From Verrucomicrobiia bacterium (lineage in GTDB: Bacteria > Verrucomicrobiota > Verrucomicrobiia > Limisphaerales > UBA11358): a stretch of 64,000 bases of DNA. The notes beneath the pieces are model-generated. The model saw only the letters and a list, made by a program, of their open reading frames with translations. It was not told where the DNA came from and searched no databases. The stretch is taken from contig JARLJW010000084.1 in assembly GCA_031290985.1 (NCBI GenBank), positions 1 to 64,000 of the forward strand, written 5' to 3'. A program made the translations under genes and the position numbers. Of the stretch, positions 62,802 through 64,000 are shown in pieces. Position 1 is the first letter of the stretch; each line of letters starts with the position of its first letter.

Positions 62802-63218
62802 TTAAAGGGTTTTTCCGCCACACAGCTTGGCCGCGCTTTTCAAGGCTTCATCTCGCGTCGCCAGCGGCAGCGACCGGCGCAATGCCAGTTCAAGATAGGT
62901 GGCATCGTAAATGGTGAGTCCGTGTTTTTCGGCAAGTTCACTGATTTTGCCAAAGGCCTGCCGCGTTCCTTCCTCGTCCACCGTGAACTGCATGGCGGCC
63001 AATTTTTCCAAAGCCGCCCTGCGTTGAACCGCCGTCAACCGATGGCGTCGTTGCGCGATCAAAAGCACATTCGCCATTTCCAGATGCCACAAGGCCGGCA
63101 CGATCACCGTGGCTCCGGCGGCGACTTCATTGAGCAGACGGTCGGTTTCCAGGGTGGCCTGACCCTGATAAACCCAGGCAAAGCCGGTGGACGCATCCAC
63201 AATGAAACTGGAGCTCAA
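62802..63218 (-). CDS. VapC-like PIN-domain toxin
   Basis: A 138-residue PIN-domain ribonuclease. SSSFIVDASTGFAWV gives the first acidic residue, LWHLEMANVL the second, and TIYDATYLELALRRSLPLATRDEAL the third and fourth. These four acids bind the metal for RNA cleavage. I chose the TTG at 63218, which overlaps the antitoxin stop (TTGA) and has GGAGG seven bases before it. An upstream ATG (63239) would add seven residues without family match. It is coupled to the antitoxin gene at 63215-63478. Confidence 0.85.
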   Translation of the reverse strand: MSSSFIVDASTGFAWVYQGQATLETDRLLNEVAAGATVIVPALWHLEMANVLLIAQRRHRLTAVQRRAALEKLAAMQFTVDEEGTRQAFGKISELAEKHGLTIYDATYLELALRRSLPLATRDEALKSAAKLCGGKTL

Positions 63219-63478
63219 CGCCGTCCCTCCCCGATCCAAGATTTGACTTCGGCGGCGGTGAGTTTTGGTTTGCCCCGGTTGCGGTCGGAAATTTGTCCGC
63301 GCAACTCAAACATTCCGGCCACGGCCGCCCGCACAGATTCCAGGTTGCGCCGTCCTTCCGGCACCAAACGGGCCACCGGTTTTTCATGCCGGGTGATGAT
63401 TACTTCCTCGCCTTGGGCAACCCGTTCAAGGAGTTGACCAAACCGGGTCTTGGCTTCCAATGCGGTGACGCTTTCCAT
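63215..63478 (-). CDS. Phd/VapB-like antitoxin
   Basis: An 87-residue Phd/YefM-type antitoxin. SVTALEAKTRFGQLLERVAQGEEVIITRHEKPVARLVPEG is the DNA-binding half; the rest is a helical toxin-binding tail. It precedes and overlaps the PIN-domain toxin gene. The protein should repress its own promoter and neutralise the RNase. Confidence 0.87.
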   Translation of the reverse strand: MESVTALEAKTRFGQLLERVAQGEEVIITRHEKPVARLVPEGRRNLESVRAAVAGMFELRGQISDRNRGKPKLTAAEVKSWIGEGRR

Positions 63479-63686
63479 AATTTTTACCTTCGTTAAATTA
63501 ACCGTTCACTAGCTATTTTAACACAACCCAGCACCGGCGTGCAACTGGGGATTGACCGGTTCGCGCGGTATTCCCATGACGCCTCGGCCATGAATCATCC
63601 CCGGGCACAACGCCTCACGTTGAACCTCACCCAATCACCCAAATTCCCCGCTTGACCAAACCTCAACCGGGTCTATCGTTTATGGC

Positions 63687-64000
63687 ATGAGAGTTTCCAA
63701 GCGGACTGATTATGCCCTGCGCGCCCTGTTCACGCTGGTGGAACACCACGGCGGCGCGCCGATTCCCATCCGCGAACTCGCGCGACGCAATGACGTGCCC
63801 AAGCGTTTTCTGGAGCAGATCATGCTTGCGCTCAAGTCCCAAGGCTGGGTGGCCAGCGCGGCGGGCATCCGCGGCGGCTATTTCCTCGCCAAAGGCCCGG
63901 AAAAGATCACTTTGGGCGAAGTCGTGCGGCATTTTGACGGGATCCTGGCCCCGATTGATTGCGTTTCAGTCACCGGCTACGTCCGCTGCTCGCAGGAGTC
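63687..64000 (+). CDS. Rrf2-family transcription regulator (cut by window end)
   Basis: The first 104 residues of a Rrf2-type regulator. MRVSKRTDYALRALFTLVEHHG and PIRELARRNDVPKRFLEQIMLALKSQGWV form the winged helix, and AGIRGGYFLAKGPEKITLGEVVRHFDGILAPIDCV leads to the cysteine region (DCVSVTGYVRCSQES). In IscR and NsrR, three Cys in that region bind an iron-sulfur cluster. Two are visible before the end. The gene continues past 64000. Confidence 0.88.
   Translation, partial: MRVSKRTDYALRALFTLVEHHGGAPIPIRELARRNDVPKRFLEQIMLALKSQGWVASAAGIRGGYFLAKGPEKITLGEVVRHFDGILAPIDCVSVTGYVRCSQE

Noticed and set aside
63663-63932. A minus-strand 89-codon frame at the window end
   Set aside because: It is antisense to the start of the Rrf2-family regulator, whose winged helix is clear.

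Overview
The window is GC-rich, densely coding chromosomal DNA. It probably comes from a member of the Verrucomicrobiota, in or near the Limisphaerales/Pedosphaera group. The reasons are the adjacent DUF1549/DUF1553, DUF1501 and PPC-domain secreted proteins, secreted proteins ending in a short FYRV/FFRL-type C-terminal domain, autotransporter-associated beta-strand repeats without a barrel, and many dispersed palindromic and heptameric intergenic repeats. The assignment rests on gene content only; no rRNA or tRNA was seen.

Layout. 0-4.6 kb: a secreted trypsin-like lipoprotein, a Phd/MazF-like toxin-antitoxin pair between two copies of a 63-bp repeat, and small membrane proteins. 4.8-13.1 kb: ileS (carrying two in-frame repeat insertions), a broken REP-associated transposase between REP-like repeats, an alpha/beta-hydrolase lipoprotein, miaA-lgt, and a DUF3106 protein coupled to an anti-sigma-like membrane protein. 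13.2-23.7 kb: a class III nucleotide cyclase, then the heme set hemE, hemN, (add, ATP-grasp), hemG, hemH. A 790-bp block carrying a small gene and a nucleotidyltransferase is inserted between hemN and add, flanked by a perfect 67-bp direct repeat. 24-31.6 kb: a RidA-fold protein, the DUF1549/DUF1501/PPC set, and an intact REP-associated transposase between inverted repeats. 31.7-38.2 kb: FHA protein, thioredoxin-like ferredoxin, EamA transporter, hydroxylase, scpA-scpB (ScpA has a run of 33 aspartates), and DAHP synthase. 38.3-43.3 kb: SGNH hydrolase, two FadL-like porins, and a fatty acid desaturase.

43.4-51 kb holds the most interesting locus. It encodes a methyltransferase resembling PhcB (3-hydroxy fatty acid methyl ester signal synthase), a membrane hybrid histidine kinase with kinase-receiver-kinase order, a response regulator with a degenerate kinase-like tail, and a further receiver-GAF-PAS kinase. 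The first three overlap and must be co-translated. Gene order recalls the phcB-phcS-phcR-phcQ quorum-sensing operon of Ralstonia, with phcS and phcR apparently fused. The neighbouring desaturase and FadL genes fit a lipid-signal theme.

51-64 kb: ferredoxin, pyruvate kinase, a giant secreted pectate-lyase-like/beta-strand repeat protein, a polysaccharide-degradation operon, a PhnA-like protein, a PilT-type ATPase, a VapBC-type pair, and the start of an Rrf2-family regulator cut off by the window end.
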